Shown here piece after piece: positions 62,082 to 64,000 of a stretch of 64,000 nt of DNA. The notes under the pieces are model-generated. The model ran no database searches. It was not told where the DNA came from and worked only from the letters and a program-made list of their open reading frames with translations. The stretch comes from SIG672 sp045535095. GTDB lineage: Bacteria; Bacillota; Clostridia; Oscillospirales; CAG-272. The position numbers and the translations under genes were made by a program. Numbering within the stretch: the stretch's first letter is position 1; every line of letters begins with the position of its first letter. The stretch lies in the NCBI GenBank assembly GCA_045535095.1, contig JAZSKY010000071.1, forward strand, positions 4,588 through 68,587, in the 5' to 3' direction.

Positions 62082-62741
62082 TCAGTCTAAAATCTTCATC
62101 AGATCCTCGCCCTTGTCAATATATATATTGGCGATTTCTTTTATTTTGTCCTGACCGAAATTGTATTTATCATAGATGCCGACAGTCGGCATTCCGACGC
62201 TTGTCGCGCTCTCAATAGCAACGAGAGAGTCCTCGAAAACCCAAGTTTCCTCTACGCACGTACCGAGATAGTTCATCGCGGCAAGGAATACGTCGGGCGA
62301 CTCCTTACCCTTTCCGATTTCGCTGCACGAAAAGACCTTGAGAAAATATTTTTCTATGTCGCAATGCTTCATTGCAAGGTCGATAAGGTCGGGTGCGGTA
62401 GCCGATGCGATGCACATTTTGACGCCATTTTCCTTGCAATAGTCGAGGAAATCGCGCACTCCGTCCTTGAGCTTGACTCTGTTTGAGTAAAAGTCTGCCA
62501 TTATGGCGTTTGCCTCGGAGAGAAGCTCGTCGCCGCTCTCACCGAGATTATAGTTTTTGTGAACAAGCTGCATTGCGTCCTTCAGGGTAAGTGTGCGGAC
62601 CTTCTTATCGTCCGCCTCGCTCGGGACGAAGTCGGGATTGTTCAGATATTTTTCGCCAAAGGTCGACCATATTATCTCCCAAAGCATCAGGGAGTCGACC
62701 AGTGTGCCGTCCATATCAAAAATTGCTGATTTGATGTTCAT
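62082..62741 (-). CDS. HAD-superfamily phosphatase, beta-PGM-like
   Basis: A 219-residue cytoplasmic HAD hydrolase: motif I FDMDGTLVDS, motif II CIASAT, motif III K in GKGKESPD, and motif IV VFEDSLVAIESA. The helical cap after motif I is of the beta-phosphoglucomutase/phosphatase type. It could dephosphorylate a sugar phosphate. GGAGG precedes the ATG. It lies 28 bases upstream of the kinase gene, so it may be in the same transcript. Confidence 0.88.
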   Translation of the reverse strand: MNIKSAIFDMDGTLVDSLMLWEIIWSTFGEKYLNNPDFVPSEADDKKVRTLTLKDAMQLVHKNYNLGESGDELLSEANAIMADFYSNRVKLKDGVRDFLDYCKENGVKMCIASATAPDLIDLAMKHCDIEKYFLKVFSCSEIGKGKESPDVFLAAMNYLGTCVEETWVFEDSLVAIESATSVGMPTVGIYDKYNFGQDKIKEIANIYIDKGEDLMKILD

Positions 62742-62763
62742 ATAAGCCTCCGTTTGGGGTATC

Positions 62764-63273
62764 TTACCAAGTCTCTATTATTACCTCGTCCAAGTCAAAG
62801 CGAGATTTATCGTCAATAGAATTATGATACTCCTCCGCCGCCTTGCAAAGTCCTTCACACAACTCGATAACATCAGCATCAATGTAGCCAGCTGTTCTTA
62901 AAGTGTGACTATAATTCTCTCCGTTGCGCTTGTGTGCATGAAGATGTATTTTATGCAAAGTATTGCATTTAATCTTATAATCTCCAGCGTGTAACACAGC
63001 ACATCTCAACTGATAGCATTCGCTGGCTGTAAGCCACTTGTACTCAACCAAGATATTTTCGGGTATTTTTTCAACCATAGAGATAAATTGATTTTGGGCA
63101 TACTTTTCAAACCATTTAGTATATCTCTCTTTGGTTTGATGTTTTGGAAATTCCACCTTTCCACAAACATCGGGAAGTGTAAGCGACAATGCCAGGGCTG
63201 AATTGTAAAGTTCCAAACTCAAAGCGAGTCTGATTTCTTTTATTTTATTGATAAATATATCTTCGGTTGGCAC
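62764..63273 (-). CDS. Small protein with R-x4-H motif (HEPN-like?)
   Basis: A 169-residue, largely helical, soluble protein. GTG 63273 is chosen because AAGGAG is eight bases upstream; an earlier TTG at 63294 would put the ribosome site within the gene. LRCAVLHAGD contains R90-x4-H95, the spacing of HEPN ribonuclease motifs, in a helix context (YQLRCAVLH). Without a structure or family match this is only a suggestion. It has a plausible promoter (63313-63341) and runs towards the HAD gene 22 bases on. No antitoxin-like partner is next to it. Confidence 0.55.
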   Translation of the reverse strand: MPTEDIFINKIKEIRLALSLELYNSALALSLTLPDVCGKVEFPKHQTKERYTKWFEKYAQNQFISMVEKIPENILVEYKWLTASECYQLRCAVLHAGDYKIKCNTLHKIHLHAHKRNGENYSHTLRTAGYIDADVIELCEGLCKAAEEYHNSIDDKSRFDLDEVIIETW

Positions 63274-63312
63274 AAAAGCAACTCCTTGTGACAAATTCTA
63301 TCGTATATTTTT

Positions 63313-63341
63313 ATTTTACTACTTATTTCGCCAAAATACAA
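63313..63341 (-). promoter_or_regulatory. Likely promoter of the 63273 gene
   Basis: TTGTAT (63336-63341) and TAAAAT (63313-63318) with a 17-base spacer on the minus strand, 40 bases upstream of the GTG start. It may also serve the HAD and two-component genes. Confidence 0.65.
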
Positions 63342-63400
63342 TAGGAAAATGAAAGAATTTACGGAAAAGGGCAAGTGGTTGCGCGACATCGAATGATAAA

Positions 63401-63465
63401 CAAAGGCGCTTGCGCCTTTGCCGGCGGTTTGCAGAGCAAACGCGCCCCAGTCTCCGCGAAGCGGG
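63401..63465. repeat. Cluster of three short hairpins
   Basis: CAAAGGCGCTTGCGCCTTTG (63401-63420), GCGGTTT/GCAAACGC (63424-63443) and CTCCGC/GCGGGA (63452-63465) follow one another between the rRNA operon terminator and the next promoter. The style, tiny stems with tight loops in series, recalls the array in the 18.15-18.55 kb element, but the CGATATG spacers are absent. Confidence 0.55.
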
Positions 63466-63505
63466 AATGTTAATCTCAGATGTCGGTGGTGAGAGCCAAG
63501 TAAAC

Positions 63506-63555
63506 GAAAAAAAGAAACACAAAACCGAGGCATTTGCCTCGGTTTTTGTGTTTCT
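63506..63555 (-). terminator. Terminator of the rRNA operon
   Basis: A long stem (AAACACAAAA-CCGAGGCA pairing with TGCCTCGG-TTTTGTGTTT) is followed on the minus strand by CTTTTTTT. It begins right after tRNA-Asn, closing the rrn transcript. Confidence 0.95.
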
Positions 63556-63557
63556 TA

Positions 63558-63630
63558 CTCCCCCTGCTGGGCTCGAACCAGCGACATCATGATTAACAGT
63601 CATGCGCTCTGCCAACTGAGCTAAGGAGGA
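63558..63630 (-). tRNA. tRNA-Asn (GTT)
   Basis: A 73-base cloverleaf: acceptor TCCTCCT with AGGGGGA (one G-T pair), D-loop TTAGCTCAGTTGG, anticodon loop CTGTTAA with anticodon GTT, and T-arm GGTTCGAGCC. No CCA is encoded. It is the last gene of the rRNA operon. Confidence 0.96.
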
Positions 63631-63666
63631 AAATATAGAAGCCGACTAAAATTTAGTGGTCACCTC

Positions 63667-63782
<116 letters not shown>

Positions 63783-63792
63783 AACTCTTTGG

Positions 63793-63865
63793 TGCACCTT
63801 CAGGGATTCGAACCCGGGACCCACTGATTAAGAGTCAGTTGCTCTACCAACTGAGCTAAAGGTGC
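63793..63865 (-). tRNA. tRNA-Lys (CTT)
   Basis: A 73-base cloverleaf: acceptor GCACCTT with AAGGTGC, D-loop TTAGCTCAGTTGG, anticodon loop CTCTTAA with anticodon CTT, T-arm GGGTTCGAATCCC. It is placed between the 23S 3' end and 5S, an unusual position. Confidence 0.96.
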
Positions 63866-63969
63866 ATAGCTCCGTCTGTAAGCCCCTCTTGAGGCCCTCC
63901 GCAACGTCCATTGAAAACCGAATAAATTGAATTTAGTAAACTGCAAACAAAGTGAGTATCTTAGAACTT

Positions 63970-64000
63970 TGTAGTTCAAGCCCTCGGTCTATTAGTATCG
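63970..64000 (-). rRNA. 23S ribosomal RNA, 3' end only
   Basis: On the minus strand the window edge reads CGATACTAATAGACCGAGGG then CTTGAACT, the conserved 3' end of bacterial 23S rRNA. The rest of the gene lies right of the window. The exact 3' end is uncertain by several bases. Confidence 0.88.

Noticed and set aside
63240..63615. Two overlapping 97-98 codon minus-strand frames running from tRNA-Asn into the next gene
   Set aside because: They cross the rRNA terminator and hairpin cluster and have no start signals.

Overview
The window looks like a chromosomal segment of a Gram-positive Bacillota, most likely a gut-type member of the class Clostridia. The support is an S-box (SAM-I) and an RFN (FMN) riboswitch, near-perfect TTGACA-17-TATAAT promoters, a dnaG-rpoD pair, sortases with LPxTG and (S/P)PxTG proteins, LCP and CpsB/Wzc-type polysaccharide genes, and SpoIIE/STAS signalling proteins. 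TGA is a normal stop here. Species cannot be read from the sequence alone. Almost everything is on the minus strand. The exceptions are a five-gene ABC/MATE operon (12.4-18.1 kb) and a GH39 gene (19.7-21.0 kb).

Layout. 0-12 kb is core: a SAM-I riboswitch whose gene lies left of the window, an FMN-riboswitch/ribU operon, the str operon (rpsL-rpsG-fusA-tuf), an orphan substrate-binding lipoprotein, rpoD, dnaG and a nucleoside hydrolase gene broken by an in-frame TGA. 12.4-18.1 kb is a Gld-like ABC exporter operon (ATPase, permease, GldG-like, DUF4340) ending in a MATE gene. 18.15-18.55 kb is a 399-bp terminal-inverted-repeat element filled with small hairpins. 21.0-41.9 kb is a large capsule/exopolysaccharide locus in two transcription units, with promoters near 41.87 and 29.17 kb. 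It carries the CapE/CapF/CapG set for UDP-N-acetyl-L-fucosamine, a Wzy, glycosyltransferases, LicD, Wzc, CpsB, LCP and an initiating sugar transferase, but no obvious Wzx flippase. A surface-protein pseudogene with two frameshifts and a lost 3' end lies just upstream.

43.4-51.2 kb is a sortase-assembled pilus operon: coiled-coil protein, signal peptidase I, LPATG ancillary pilin, LPSTG backbone pilin, class C sortase, PPDTG surface protein and a sortase-fold protein that has lost His, Cys and Arg. 51.2-58.0 kb is a partner-switching signalling cassette: a TM protein of unknown family, a sensor-SpoIIE phosphatase fused to an RsbW-like kinase, two stand-alone STAS proteins, a protein of doubtful GHKL kinship, an RSH-type HD hydrolase and a STAS-APH-kinase fusion. 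No sigma factor is next to it. It is the best candidate for an undescribed system in the window, and its last gene ends directly upstream of the pilus promoter.

58-63.3 kb holds a guanine deaminase remnant, two membrane proteins, a LytS-like/SARP-like two-component pair, a HAD phosphatase and a small protein with an R-x4-H motif. The right end is the 3' part of an rRNA operon, with tRNA-Lys inserted between 23S and 5S and tRNA-Asn after 5S.
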